NCBI GenBank assembly: GCA_937889545.1
Contig: CALAOT010000105.1
Coordinates: 53,221-117,220 of the forward strand
Origin: an uncultured Opitutaceae bacterium
Lineage (GTDB): Bacteria; Verrucomicrobiota; Verrucomicrobiia; Opitutales; Opitutaceae
DNA length: 64,000 nucleotides
Reading direction: 5' to 3'
Part shown: piece by piece, positions 18,635 through 27,219 of the stretch
How positions within the stretch are numbered: the first letter of the stretch is position 1
Layout: the number at the start of each line of letters is the position of its first letter
The notes under the pieces: generated by a model
What the model saw: the letters and a program-made list of their open reading frames with translations, nothing else
What the model was told of the DNA's origin: nothing
The model's database searches: none
Position numbers and translations under genes: made by a program

Positions 18635-19147
18635 TCAAACCGCGGCCCATATCGCGTGGGCCAGGTGGAGGGATGCGCAGGTCGCGAGGGCGGCCGCCGT
18701 GTCGTCAAACACGACGCCCCACCCGCCCGGAAGGCCTTGCAGCGAATTGATCACCCAGGGCTTCCATATGTCGTAGAGCCGGAACAGCGCGAATCCGGCC
18801 AGCATCACGACCCAGCCCGGGACCGGGCCGACGATCCATTGCCACCCGAGGAAGCAGAGCGGCATTGCGACGAATTCGTCCAGGATCACTTCGCCCGGAT
18901 CGTGTCTTCCCAGCCTGACCTCCGCCTCGCCGCAGATTCCCACGGCAAGGTAGGCCCCGGCCGCGCTGGCCATCAGGTTGCCGATGACGCCCATCCATTG
19001 AAAACCCAGGTAGAAATAGACCAATCCGGCCACCGAGCCCCACGTTCCCGGGGCGGGAAGCCGCCTTCCGATCGGGCCGAGCGTAGCCCAGCCAAGGATG
19101 GTTGGCGTGGGCATCGACCTCGTCCAGCCGGGCTGCTCGAATCTCAT
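18635..19147 (-). CDS. pgpA: Phosphatidylglycerophosphatase A
   Basis: Dephosphorylates phosphatidylglycerol phosphate to phosphatidylglycerol at the inner membrane. 170 aa. LGPIGRRLPAPGTWGSVAGL near residue 23, DPGEVILDEFVAMPL near 83 and ALFRLYDIWKPWVINSLQGLPGGWGVVFDDTAA near 120-150 are the PgpA consensus blocks. The start ATG at 19147 overlaps the pgsA stop as ATGA, so the enzyme pair is translationally coupled; a second ATG at 19114 is possible. Confidence 0.94.
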   Translation of the reverse strand: MRFEQPGWTRSMPTPTILGWATLGPIGRRLPAPGTWGSVAGLVYFYLGFQWMGVIGNLMASAAGAYLAVGICGEAEVRLGRHDPGEVILDEFVAMPLCFLGWQWIVGPVPGWVVMLAGFALFRLYDIWKPWVINSLQGLPGGWGVVFDDTAAALATCASLHLAHAIWAAV

Positions 19148-19740
19148 AGGTCGCGACCGTCGTCTCCGAAGACCAGCCGGGCGTTCCGCGAAATGTAGCG
19201 GTAGCCCGACCACACCGACAGCACCGTGCCCGCCACAAATGCGACCAGGCCCATCCTGCCAATGAACCCGACGAATGACGACGCATCCCAGTGGAACAGA
19301 TAATAGCCGTCCTGCGACACCATCGGGGCGCCCAGGAAGAAGCCGAGGGCGATGAGCTGCGTGACCGTCTTGGTCTTTCCCGCGGAGTCGGCCACGACGA
19401 CGACCCCCTTGGATGCCGCCACCATGCGCACTCCCGTGACGAGAAACTCCCGGCACAGCGTGATCAGCGCCAGCCCGACGGGGATCTCGTGCTTGTCCAC
19501 AAGCGCGATCACCAGGCCGATGACCATGATCTTGTCCGCCATGGCGTCCATCAGCTTTCCGAAGTTCGTGACGAGGCCGCGCTTTCGGGCTATGTGGCCG
19601 TCGTACCAGTCGCCCGCGGCAGCGCCGATGAACAGGACGAAAGCAAGCGTCGCCGACCCCGGCCACGCGCAATACATGAGCCCGACGACCACGAACATCA
19701 GCGGGATGCGGGATAGCGTGATGGCGTTGGGGAGGTTCAC
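19144..19740 (-). CDS. pgsA: CDP-diacylglycerol-glycerol-3-phosphate phosphatidyltransferase
   Basis: Commits CDP-diacylglycerol to phosphatidylglycerol synthesis. 198 aa integral membrane protein. The CDP-alcohol phosphotransferase motif D-x2-DG-x2-AR-x8-G-x3-D-x3-D is complete (DWYDGHIARKRG...GKLMDAMADK, residues about 44-70). NLPNAITLSRIP at the N-terminus is typical of PgsA. Overlaps pgpA, which performs the next step. Confidence 0.95.
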   Translation of the reverse strand: MNLPNAITLSRIPLMFVVVGLMYCAWPGSATLAFVLFIGAAAGDWYDGHIARKRGLVTNFGKLMDAMADKIMVIGLVIALVDKHEIPVGLALITLCREFLVTGVRMVAASKGVVVVADSAGKTKTVTQLIALGFFLGAPMVSQDGYYLFHWDASSFVGFIGRMGLVAFVAGTVLSVWSGYRYISRNARLVFGDDGRDL

Positions 19741-19842
19741 CGGATGCCCCTAAGGACAACCCCGGACCGGGCGAAGGCAACATCGGAGAGGAACGCGCTC
19801 GCCAGCCGCGGGCTCACGCTATTTCCTATCCGCAGGCCTCCC

Positions 19843-20322
19843 ATGCGTCACTGTATATACCCAGGCACGTTCGATCCGATCACGAACGGGCATATCGACG
19901 TGCTGTCGCGCGCGGCGCGCCTCTTTGACCGCGTGACGGTCGCAATCGCCAACAACGCCGGCAAGGAACCTCTTTTTTCGCCGGAGGAGCGTCTCGCGAT
20001 GATCCTTCCCAACGTCGCCCCCTTCCCAAACGTCCGGGCGATGACCTTCGGCGGGCTGCTCGTCGATTTCGCCGCGAAGCAGAAGGCCGATGCGATCATC
20101 CGCGGGCTGCGCGCGATCTCGGACTTCGAGTTCGAGTTCAACATGGCGCTCATGAATCGCCACCTGAGGCCGACGATCGAGACGATCTTCGTCATGCCGA
20201 ACGAGCAGTTCAGCTACACGAGCTCGACGCTGGTGAAGCAGGTCGCAAAGTTCGGGGGAAAAGTGGGCAATTTCGTGCCGCAGAACGTGGCCGAGGCCCT
20301 GCGGAATGCATTTGCGAAATAG
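19843..20322 (+). CDS. coaD: Phosphopantetheine adenylyltransferase
   Basis: Penultimate step of coenzyme A synthesis. 159 aa, family length. YPGTFDPITNGHIDVL at the N-terminus (T/HxGH nucleotidyltransferase motif), GGLLVDFA, AIIRGLRAISDFEFEFNMALMNRHL near 85-105 and the C-terminal YTSSTLVKQVAKFGG (ISSTxVR-like). I take MRHCIYPGTF as the start because this motif must be near the N-terminus. Confidence 0.96.
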   Translation: MRHCIYPGTFDPITNGHIDVLSRAARLFDRVTVAIANNAGKEPLFSPEERLAMILPNVAPFPNVRAMTFGGLLVDFAAKQKADAIIRGLRAISDFEFEFNMALMNRHLRPTIETIFVMPNEQFSYTSSTLVKQVAKFGGKVGNFVPQNVAEALRNAFAK

Positions 20323-20331
20323 GGGGGCCAC

Positions 20332-20958
20332 GTGAAGGCCGTCCTGCTCTGCACCGGGTTGCTCGCCGTTCTGTGCGGGGGCCTGGGCCCCGCCGCGGCA
20401 GCCGCCCCCGTGGGTGACGGGATCGCGCTATACAGGCAGAGGCGCTTCAGCGAGGCCAGGGCCGCCCTCGAGCGTCTCGTGGCATCCGACCCCTCGAACG
20501 CCTCGGCATGCTATTTCCTGGGCATGACCCTTCAGCGAGTGGCGCCACCCTCGCTCGACTCGGCCCGGACATGGCTCGGCAGCGCGGTCCGGCTCGCCCC
20601 GGAAAACGAGGGCTATCTCGCGGAATACGCCGGTGTCTGCATGCTGATCGCCGACCGCGACGGCGCTTTCGGAGTCGCGATCGAGGGCCGCGACGCAATC
20701 GCGAAGGCGATCGCGATGAACCCGGCGGACCTGGGCGCGTGCGAGGGGATGATGCGGTTCTGCGCCACGGCGCCCTGGCCCCTCGCCGACCCACGTAAGG
20801 CGGTGGCCCTGGCGGCCGAGATCGCCAAGCGGGACCCCAAGCGCGGCCTGGCCGCCTTCCGCTCGATAGCCTCGATCTTTGGAAGGCAGGGCCGCACGGA
20901 GCGGGCCCATTCCGCGTCGCAGGCCGCCGAAAGGCTCGCAGGGCTGAACGGGGAGTGA
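20332..20958 (+). CDS. Secreted TPR-repeat protein
   Basis: 208 aa, GTG start preceded by an aggggggcc ribosome-binding site 9 bp after coaD. The N-terminal MKAVLLCTGLLAVLCGGLGPAAAAAP is a clear signal peptide. The mature part has tetratricopeptide-like helices (ALYRQRRFSEARAALERLV, ASACYFLGMTLQRV, ARTWLGSAVRLAPENEGYLAEYAG). TPR proteins serve as scaffolds; the specific partner is unknown. Four cysteines are present in the mature part. Lies between coaD and the metallo-hydrolase gene with short gaps. Confidence 0.75.
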   Translation: MKAVLLCTGLLAVLCGGLGPAAAAAPVGDGIALYRQRRFSEARAALERLVASDPSNASACYFLGMTLQRVAPPSLDSARTWLGSAVRLAPENEGYLAEYAGVCMLIADRDGAFGVAIEGRDAIAKAIAMNPADLGACEGMMRFCATAPWPLADPRKAVALAAEIAKRDPKRGLAAFRSIASIFGRQGRTERAHSASQAAERLAGLNGE

Positions 20959-20971
20959 TATTCAGAAGACC

Positions 20972-21796
20972 ATGCCGCGCATTCCCATTGAGGACAACTT
21001 CACGGACGTGCTGGCGAAGGCCCAAAGGGGGGCGGGCGTCTCGGACGAGGAACTCTGCAGGCGGGCCGAGGTGGCGCCCGAGGACCTCGCGGCGGTCAAG
21101 TCGGGCCGGGTGATCGACGCCGTGCTGCGCCGCCTGGCCCGCCACCTGCGGCTCAGCCCGAACGCGCTCGAGGACCTCGCCCACAACCGGTGGTATCCGG
21201 AGGCGCCCACGTTTCCCCACGGTTTTGCGGCCTTCAACACGCCTTTCGGGGACATTACCGTGAACAGCTATCTCGTGTGGGACGGGCGCGCGCACGCCGC
21301 CGCCGCGTTCGACACCGGGGCCGACTCCAGCGGCATGATCGACCTGGTCCGCACGGAGAAGCTGCGCCTCCAGGCGATCTTCATCACCCACACGCACGAC
21401 GACCACGTCGCCGACCTCGCGAGGCTCGCCGGCGAAACGGGCGCGGAGGTCTGGGCGAGCGAACGGGAGCCCTCGGACCACCCGGGGGCAAAGCTCTTCA
21501 AGGAGAACGCCCATTTCCACGTTGGCCGGATCGCGGTGAAGACGCTTTCCACGTGGGGCCACTCCCCCGGCCAGACCACGTTCTACGTGACGGGCCTGAG
21601 CTATCCCCTGGCCCTGGTGGGCGACTCCCTGTTCGCAAGCTCCATCGGGGGAAGCCCGGCCCATTTCGCCGACCAGCACAGGAACGACGTGGAGAAGATC
21701 CTCAGCCTTCCCCGGAACACGGTGCTCGCATGCGGGCACGGCCCGCTGACGACCGTAGGCCAGGAAAAACGCCACAATCCGTTCTTCGCATCCTGA
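20972..21796 (+). CDS. HTH-metallo-beta-lactamase-fold hydrolase fusion
   Basis: 274 aa. Residues about 10-70 look like a Cro/cI-type helix-turn-helix (VSDEELCRRAEVAPEDLAAV followed by VLRRLARHLRLSPNALEDLA). Residues 85-274 are a metallo-beta-lactamase fold: HTHDDH at 140-145, His197 in GHSPGQ, Asp218 in GDSLF and a final GHGPLT. The MBL half resembles glyoxalase II-type hydrolases. An HTH placed in front of this hydrolase is unusual; the HTH may instead be a structural cap. Substrate unknown. Confidence 0.8.
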   Translation: MPRIPIEDNFTDVLAKAQRGAGVSDEELCRRAEVAPEDLAAVKSGRVIDAVLRRLARHLRLSPNALEDLAHNRWYPEAPTFPHGFAAFNTPFGDITVNSYLVWDGRAHAAAAFDTGADSSGMIDLVRTEKLRLQAIFITHTHDDHVADLARLAGETGAEVWASEREPSDHPGAKLFKENAHFHVGRIAVKTLSTWGHSPGQTTFYVTGLSYPLALVGDSLFASSIGGSPAHFADQHRNDVEKILSLPRNTVLACGHGPLTTVGQEKRHNPFFAS

Positions 21797-21832
21797 GGCG
21801 CGTCTGCTAGGCTTTGCCCAACATAGACCCCC

Positions 21833-23287
21833 ATGAGCTCTCCCCGCAAAGAATCCGCGACGATTTCACAATCGATGAAGCGCAAGACCATGTTTCTTCT
21901 GATTCTTGGATTCGCCCTCGTCGTGGCGTGGGTGACCATCATCACCGACGAGCAGCTCAGGGAGCGCCTCGGCTCCAATCTTTACATCATCGGATTCTCG
22001 ATCACCGGATGCTTTCTGCTGCTGCTTGCGGGCTATATCTGGGATCAGACACTCGTGAAGGCGCTGCGGTCGCTCCACGACACGACGAATGCCATCCAGA
22101 CCGAGGACATCCCCTCCACGGGCGATGAATCGGACTCGGACGAGATCATCGGGCTGGCTCGCAAGATCGAGCACATGGCGCGCTCCCTCCAGCACGTCGA
22201 GGCCAGCTACAAGGGCATCGTCGAGGACCAGCCCGACCTCATCTGCCGCTACAAGAACGATGGCAAGATCACCTTCGTCAACGGCGCCTACGCCCGCGCC
22301 TTGAATCGCAAGCGCAACGACCTGGTGGGCGCCGATTTCCCATATTTTGTCCCGGGCGCGGCGATCGCGGATGAACCGTACACGTTCGAATCCGAGATGA
22401 CGTTCGATGATGGCAGGCGTCTCTGGATCCGCTGGACCCAGAGGGCGATCAAGGATGACAAGCGCAACACCTCCGAATACCAGGCGGTCGGCCACGACAT
22501 AACCGAGCGCAAGGAGGCGGAGGCCGCGCTGTTGCGCGCCAAGGAAGCGGCGGAGGCGGCCGACCGGGCGAAGTCCGAGTTCCTCGCGATTGTGAGCCAC
22601 GAGCTGCGGACTCCCATCAATGCCATCATCGGGTTTTCCAAGATGCTCTCCAGCACCACATTGAACCTGGACCAGCGGGAGCAGGTCGAGATGATCAATT
22701 CGAGCGGCCTGGCCCTGGAGAAGATCATCGCCGACATACTCAACCTTTCCAAGATCGAGTCGGGCAAGATCGACATCGAGCGCGCCCCGTTCTCGATCCG
22801 GCTGTGCGTCCAGGACGTCTGCGCGCTCTTTGCGCCGAAGGCCCGTTCCCTCGCGCTCGCGCTGGACTCCAAGGTGGACCCCGGGGTGCCTGAAATCGTT
22901 AACAGCGACGAGCCGCGGATCCGCCAGATACTGACAAACCTGATCGGCAATGCGCTCAAGTTCACCGAACGCGGTGGGGTCTCGCTCGAGGTGTCGTGCG
23001 CCCGCGGTGAGCCCATAGAGCCGGGCTCGCCCCGCCGCGTCGCCCGGCTGTTCTTCGCGGTCAAGGATTCCGGGATCGGCATACCTGCGGACAAGCTGGA
23101 CCACCTCTTCCTGCCATTCAGCCAGGTGGACACCTCCTCCACCCGCAGGAGGGGCGGCACCGGTCTGGGCCTCATCATCTCCAAGCGCCTCTGCGAGCTC
23201 ATGGGGGGCACGATCTCGGTCGAAAGCCGGGTCGGCGAGGGCTCCACGTTCCGGTTCTCGATACTCACCGATTTTGACGAGGCCTGA
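21833..23287 (+). CDS. PAS-domain sensor histidine kinase
   Basis: 484 aa. Two transmembrane helices (about 19-37 and 50-69) bracket a very short periplasmic loop, followed by a HAMP-like linker, a PAS domain (about 122-230, ending in the PAC motif YQAVGHDITERKEAE), a coiled coil, the HisKA box with His256 in AIVSHELRTPINAIIGF, and the HATPase domain with N (NLIGNALKFTERG), G1 (VKDSGIGIP), F and G2 (GGTGLGLIISKRL) boxes. No receiver domain and no adjacent response regulator, so an orphan kinase. Catalytically complete. Confidence 0.93.
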   Translation: MSSPRKESATISQSMKRKTMFLLILGFALVVAWVTIITDEQLRERLGSNLYIIGFSITGCFLLLLAGYIWDQTLVKALRSLHDTTNAIQTEDIPSTGDESDSDEIIGLARKIEHMARSLQHVEASYKGIVEDQPDLICRYKNDGKITFVNGAYARALNRKRNDLVGADFPYFVPGAAIADEPYTFESEMTFDDGRRLWIRWTQRAIKDDKRNTSEYQAVGHDITERKEAEAALLRAKEAAEAADRAKSEFLAIVSHELRTPINAIIGFSKMLSSTTLNLDQREQVEMINSSGLALEKIIADILNLSKIESGKIDIERAPFSIRLCVQDVCALFAPKARSLALALDSKVDPGVPEIVNSDEPRIRQILTNLIGNALKFTERGGVSLEVSCARGEPIEPGSPRRVARLFFAVKDSGIGIPADKLDHLFLPFSQVDTSSTRRRGGTGLGLIISKRLCELMGGTISVESRVGEGSTFRFSILTDFDEA

Positions 23288-23375
23288 CGGGCCCGGCGCC
23301 ATCACGGCGGGCGAAATGGGATTCGCGCTCGGGATTCAACTTGCGGTAGGCCGAGGCCATGAGATCATCGCACCC

Positions 23376-24047
23376 ATGAATGCGCGGCGTCTGGTGCTGA
23401 TGATCGGCGTGCTCGCCGCTTCCGTCGGGTGCTCCCGCCAAGGGGGAGAGCAGAAGGCGTTCGGGGCGAAGGAGACGTACGGCTTTCTGAAGAACGTGGG
23501 GCAGATCAGGTTGCTGATCAACGCGGACAACAAGGACCGGATTCCGGCGATGATTCGAGGCCAGGACACCGCGGCGTTGGGCGCTCAGGCCGTGAAGACG
23601 GAGGAATACAGGCAAACCCTGGTTGCGATCGGATCGAAGGGGGTCGACCCCGATGCGCTGACGTTCACGAAGAACTTCGGGGCCATCCTCGATTTGTACC
23701 GATCCGTGTGCCTTGATACGGCCGAGCTTTTCCGCGAGATCAAGGCGGCGAATGACCGTGCGTCGGGGCCGCACATCGATTTGCCGCCGGTGGAATACGG
23801 GTCGCTAACATATCAAAGCGACACTCTTGGGACAATTGACTCGCTGCTGGAGTCCCTTGGACGCCTGGACATGAACGCCGGGGGGGGTGCGGCTTCCCTC
23901 CGGTCGATCGTGGACAAGGTGCGCGACGATCGGGATAGACTCAAGTCGGCGAAAGAGACCCATCATGACTTCACGAATCGACTGAAGGCGGACTTCCCGC
24001 TGAGGTATCCCGACCTGGATTGGACGTCGAAGGAGATCATGCCCTAG
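23376..24047 (+). CDS. Hypothetical exported protein, possible lipoprotein
   Basis: 223 aa. The start MNARRLVLMIGVLAASVGCS gives a signal peptide with Cys19 in a weak lipobox (ASVGC). The rest is predicted alpha-helical with no motif I recognise: EYRQTLVAIGSKGVDPDALTF, FGAILDLYRSVCLDTAEL, SLRSIVDKVRDDRDRLKSA. Reading could begin 34 codons upstream, inside the kinase 3' end, but the signal peptide argues for 23376. Function unknown. Confidence 0.65.
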   Translation: MNARRLVLMIGVLAASVGCSRQGGEQKAFGAKETYGFLKNVGQIRLLINADNKDRIPAMIRGQDTAALGAQAVKTEEYRQTLVAIGSKGVDPDALTFTKNFGAILDLYRSVCLDTAELFREIKAANDRASGPHIDLPPVEYGSLTYQSDTLGTIDSLLESLGRLDMNAGGGAASLRSIVDKVRDDRDRLKSAKETHHDFTNRLKADFPLRYPDLDWTSKEIMP

Positions 24048-24285
24048 CCCAACCGGCGCGCGGGAAGGCCGGCTGCGGCACGTGCCCCGGCCGGTCCCCG
24101 CCCCTTGCCACGATGGACGCCGAACGTCCGCCGCAACCCGGGGGGGCCGGCCCACGGCCCTGCTCGGAACCCAGCCTTGACCGGGCCCCCTTGAGGGGCG
24201 GACCCGGCTTCCGCAGGCGCGAGGCTGCAGATCCTGTCCGACACCCCATCCGGCAACACCGGGATCCGCGAGCAACCCAAGTCCC

Positions 24286-24912
24286 ATGAACGTCGTAATG
24301 GTTCACGGCTTTCTCAACACCGGACGCCTGCTTAGGCCGTTGTGCAGGGCGCTGGAGGCGCATGGCCACACCTGCCACGCACCCACCTTCCACCCGCGCG
24401 ACGGAAGGCTGGGGCTTCCCGATCTCTCCCAAAAGCTGGCGTCGTTCATCCGGGAGCGTCCGGCCCCCGGTGCCCCGCTGGCACTGATCGGGTTCAGCAT
24501 GGGCGCGCTGGTGGTGCGGCACTATCTCCAGGCCCTTGGCGGTGCCCGGTCGGCGAGGGCGTTCTTCTCCATTGCCGGCCCCTACCGGGGCACGATGAAC
24601 GCATACCTGTACCCCGGCCTTGGAACCCGCCAAATGCGTCCGGGCAGCGCGTTTCTGCGGTCGCTCGACGCGGGCGCGAGCGCCCTCGATTCCGTTGCCG
24701 TCTTCACGTACCGGACGCCGTTCGACCTCATGGTCTTGCCTTCCACCGGATCCCTGATACGATCGTCGAAAGATCTGCTCTTGTGGTGTCCGCTACATTC
24801 GCTCCTGCCGCGTGATCCTAGTCTCGGGAACCATATCGTTGACGAATTGGCAAAACTTGAGCCGCAGGCGGCCCACCGATCTCATGCACCGGTCCACGAA
24901 TCCGTCGTCTGA
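24286..24912 (+). CDS. Alpha/beta-hydrolase (lipase/esterase-like)
   Basis: 208 aa. VVMVHGFLNTGRLLRPLCRAL at the N-terminus supplies the HG oxyanion element, and the nucleophile Ser is in LIGFSMGALVVRHYL (GxSxG) near residue 72. The layout resembles small triacylglycerol lipase/PGAP1-like hydrolases. A C-terminal His (GNHIVDELAKL) could complete the triad, and an Asp lies in the preceding FDLMVLPSTGSLI region. No signal peptide, so cytoplasmic. Substrate unknown. Preceded by 238 bp of GC-rich DNA with no gene. Confidence 0.75.
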   Translation: MNVVMVHGFLNTGRLLRPLCRALEAHGHTCHAPTFHPRDGRLGLPDLSQKLASFIRERPAPGAPLALIGFSMGALVVRHYLQALGGARSARAFFSIAGPYRGTMNAYLYPGLGTRQMRPGSAFLRSLDAGASALDSVAVFTYRTPFDLMVLPSTGSLIRSSKDLLLWCPLHSLLPRDPSLGNHIVDELAKLEPQAAHRSHAPVHESVV

Positions 24913-24976
24913 AGGAGGCCCCGGATGATCCGGATCGCGCGCCGGGAATGAGCCCTTTCACCCGCCTTGCATTCCA

Positions 24977-26038
24977 ATGCTATTTGATCCCCTCAAGATT
25001 CGCGACGTAACGCTGAAGAACCGCATCGCGGTGTCCCCCATGTGCCAGTACTCGAGCGAGGACGGCCTCGCCAGCGACTGGCACCTGGTGCACCTCGGAA
25101 GCCGCGCGGTCGGCGGAGCCGCCTTGGTCCTTACCGAGGCGGCCAGCGTGGAGGAGCGCGGGCGCATCAGCCCGCAGGATCTCGGCCTATGGGAAGACGA
25201 TCAGATCGACATGCTGCAGCGCATCACGTCCTTTATCCGTGCCCAGGGCAGCGTCGCGGGCGTCCAGCTGGCGCACGCGGGGCGAAAGGCCTCGACGTCG
25301 CGCCCATGGGACGGCAACGAGCCCGTTGAAACGGACCAGGGTGGATGGCGGCCCGTTCTGGCGCCGAGCGCCATTCCATTTGACGAGGGATACCCGACGC
25401 CTGAAGCGATGAGCGTCGACCACATCCGCGCCGTGACCAAGGCCTTTGTCCAGGCGGCCAGGCGGGCCCAGGAGGCGGGTTTCCAGGTTATCGAGATTCA
25501 CGCCGCGCACGGTTACCTGATGCATCAATTCCTTTCCCCGTTGTCCAACGAGCGCACGGACGACTACGGCGGCGCCTTTGAGAACCGAATTCGCCTGCTG
25601 CGCGAGGTCGCCTCGGCCGTGCGCAAGGTCTGGCCCGACCAGTTGCCGCTCTTTGTCCGGCTTTCGGCTACGGACTGGGTGGCGGACGGGGGCTGGGACC
25701 TTGAGCAATCGGTCAAACTGTCTCGGCTGCTCAAGGAGGACGGCGTGGATTTGATCGATTGTTCTTCCGGCGGGACCGTGCCCAAGGCAAAGGTTCCCGT
25801 CGGTCCCGGGTATCAGACGCCGTTTGCGGAGCGCATCCGCCGCGACACGGGAATCCTGACGGCCGCGGTGGGAATGATCACCTCCCCCGAGCAGGCGGAA
25901 ACCATCCTGCGCACCGGGCAGGCCGACGTGGTCGTCCTGGCGCGCGAATTTCTGCGCGACCCGTACTGGCCTCACCACGCCGCCGCCAAGCTTGGAGCCA
26001 AGCCCTCCCCGCCCGTCCAGTACAGCCGCGCGTTCTGA
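24977..26038 (+). CDS. namA: NADPH dehydrogenase NamA/YqjM-type old yellow enzyme
   Basis: 353 aa FMN ene-reductase. LFDPLKIRDVTLKNRIAVSPMCQYSSEDGLASDWHLVHLGSRAVGG is the N-terminal FMN-binding block of the YqjM class (Cys in SPMCQYS). VQLAHAGRKAS near residue 95 (catalytic region), EIHAAHGYLMHQFLSPLSNERTDDYGG near 175-200 (His pair and FMN contacts), and VGMITSPEQAETILRTGQADVV near 300. Reduces activated alkenes with NADPH; physiological substrate unknown. Confidence 0.94.
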   Translation: MLFDPLKIRDVTLKNRIAVSPMCQYSSEDGLASDWHLVHLGSRAVGGAALVLTEAASVEERGRISPQDLGLWEDDQIDMLQRITSFIRAQGSVAGVQLAHAGRKASTSRPWDGNEPVETDQGGWRPVLAPSAIPFDEGYPTPEAMSVDHIRAVTKAFVQAARRAQEAGFQVIEIHAAHGYLMHQFLSPLSNERTDDYGGAFENRIRLLREVASAVRKVWPDQLPLFVRLSATDWVADGGWDLEQSVKLSRLLKEDGVDLIDCSSGGTVPKAKVPVGPGYQTPFAERIRRDTGILTAAVGMITSPEQAETILRTGQADVVVLAREFLRDPYWPHHAAAKLGAKPSPPVQYSRAF

Positions 26039-26202
26039 CGCGGACCCATTGAATTCGACTGCCTGCAGGCATGGGGCCCAACGATCACCAGGGCCCTCCT
26101 GTTCATGCCGGAGAATCGGCGCGGGGCCGGGTTCTTCGCTCCGCTTTGCCGCAGCCGGGCACAACCGTAAAATGATGGAACCCCGAGAATCGCCGCGTCC
26201 GG

Positions 26203-27090
26203 ATGGACGGGAGCAGGCCGGTGCTTAAGGCGAGAATACAACGCATTCTGCGGCAGATCGGCATATACGACCGCCTGAGGGAGTCGTTCGCATACGACTG
26301 CTACCGCCGTTGGAGATACGGGCGCCCGATTAGATGGCGGCACAACGAGCTTCTCTTCTACCGTTCTCTTCTCGGCGGGCGTTCCGGCGGCATGCTGGTT
26401 TTCGACGTCGGTGCGCACCGCGGGCAGAGAACGGACGTCTTTCTGCAGCTGGGGGCGCGGGTCATCGCGATCGAGCCGGATGCGTCGAATCAGAGGCTTC
26501 TGGCCAGAAGGTATCGCGGCAACCGGTCCCGCGGGAATCCCGTCACAGTCGTGGGAAAGGCGGTGAGCGACGCGAGCGCTGCGGCGACACTGTGGGTCCA
26601 CGCGCCGGGCTCCGGCCTCAATTCGCTCAGCCAGAAATGGGTCCGGGAGCTTGGAAAAGACGACAGGAGATTCGGCAGCAAGGTGGAGTTTGCCGGCCGC
26701 CAACAAGTCGAGACGACGACCCTCGAAACGCTGATGAACTCCTTCGGGGTCCCCTGCTACATCAAAATCGATGTCGAAGGGCACGAGCCCAGCGTCCTGC
26801 GCGGGTTGAAGCGTCCCGTTCCGTTTCTCTCATTTGAGGTCAACCTCCCAGAGTTCCTGCCCGAGGGGCTTGAATGCATCGAAATCCTCGACCGACTGGC
26901 CGGGGACGGGCGCTTCAACTGGTCCCGCGACTGCCAGGGCGGACTCGCGTTGCGCGAGTGGCTCGCCGGGGCCGAGTTTGCCTCCTCCCTGCGCGGGTGC
27001 GCGGAGGCGTCGGTTGAAGTCTTCTGGAGGACCTCGCCGGACCCTACTGCAGCCGACCGGCCCCCGGTCGACGATGGGAAGGCGACCTGA
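26203..27090 (+). CDS. FkbM-family methyltransferase
   Basis: 295 aa. SAM-binding motif I is MLVFDVGAHRGQRTDVFLQLGARVIAIEPD, residues about 64-94 (E/DxGxxxG with an acidic residue at the end of beta 2). CYIKIDVEGHEPSVLRGL near residue 188 is the FkbM core motif. The family O-methylates sugars and other small substrates. The N-terminal 60 residues are basic and helical. Its neighbour on the other strand is a membrane glycosyltransferase-like gene, hinting at glycan modification, but the two are convergent. Confidence 0.85.
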   Translation: MDGSRPVLKARIQRILRQIGIYDRLRESFAYDCYRRWRYGRPIRWRHNELLFYRSLLGGRSGGMLVFDVGAHRGQRTDVFLQLGARVIAIEPDASNQRLLARRYRGNRSRGNPVTVVGKAVSDASAAATLWVHAPGSGLNSLSQKWVRELGKDDRRFGSKVEFAGRQQVETTTLETLMNSFGVPCYIKIDVEGHEPSVLRGLKRPVPFLSFEVNLPEFLPEGLECIEILDRLAGDGRFNWSRDCQGGLALREWLAGAEFASSLRGCAEASVEVFWRTSPDPTAADRPPVDDGKAT

Positions 27091-27219
27091 GCAGGCGCTC
27101 GGCGAACCCCGGCGCCGTGGGCTTCGCCGCCTTCGGCACTCCCGGCATTTCATGGCCGCCGCCCGCCGAACGGGGACGACCGCATCGAGCGCCGCGGAAT
27201 CAAACCCGAGAACCGCCGC

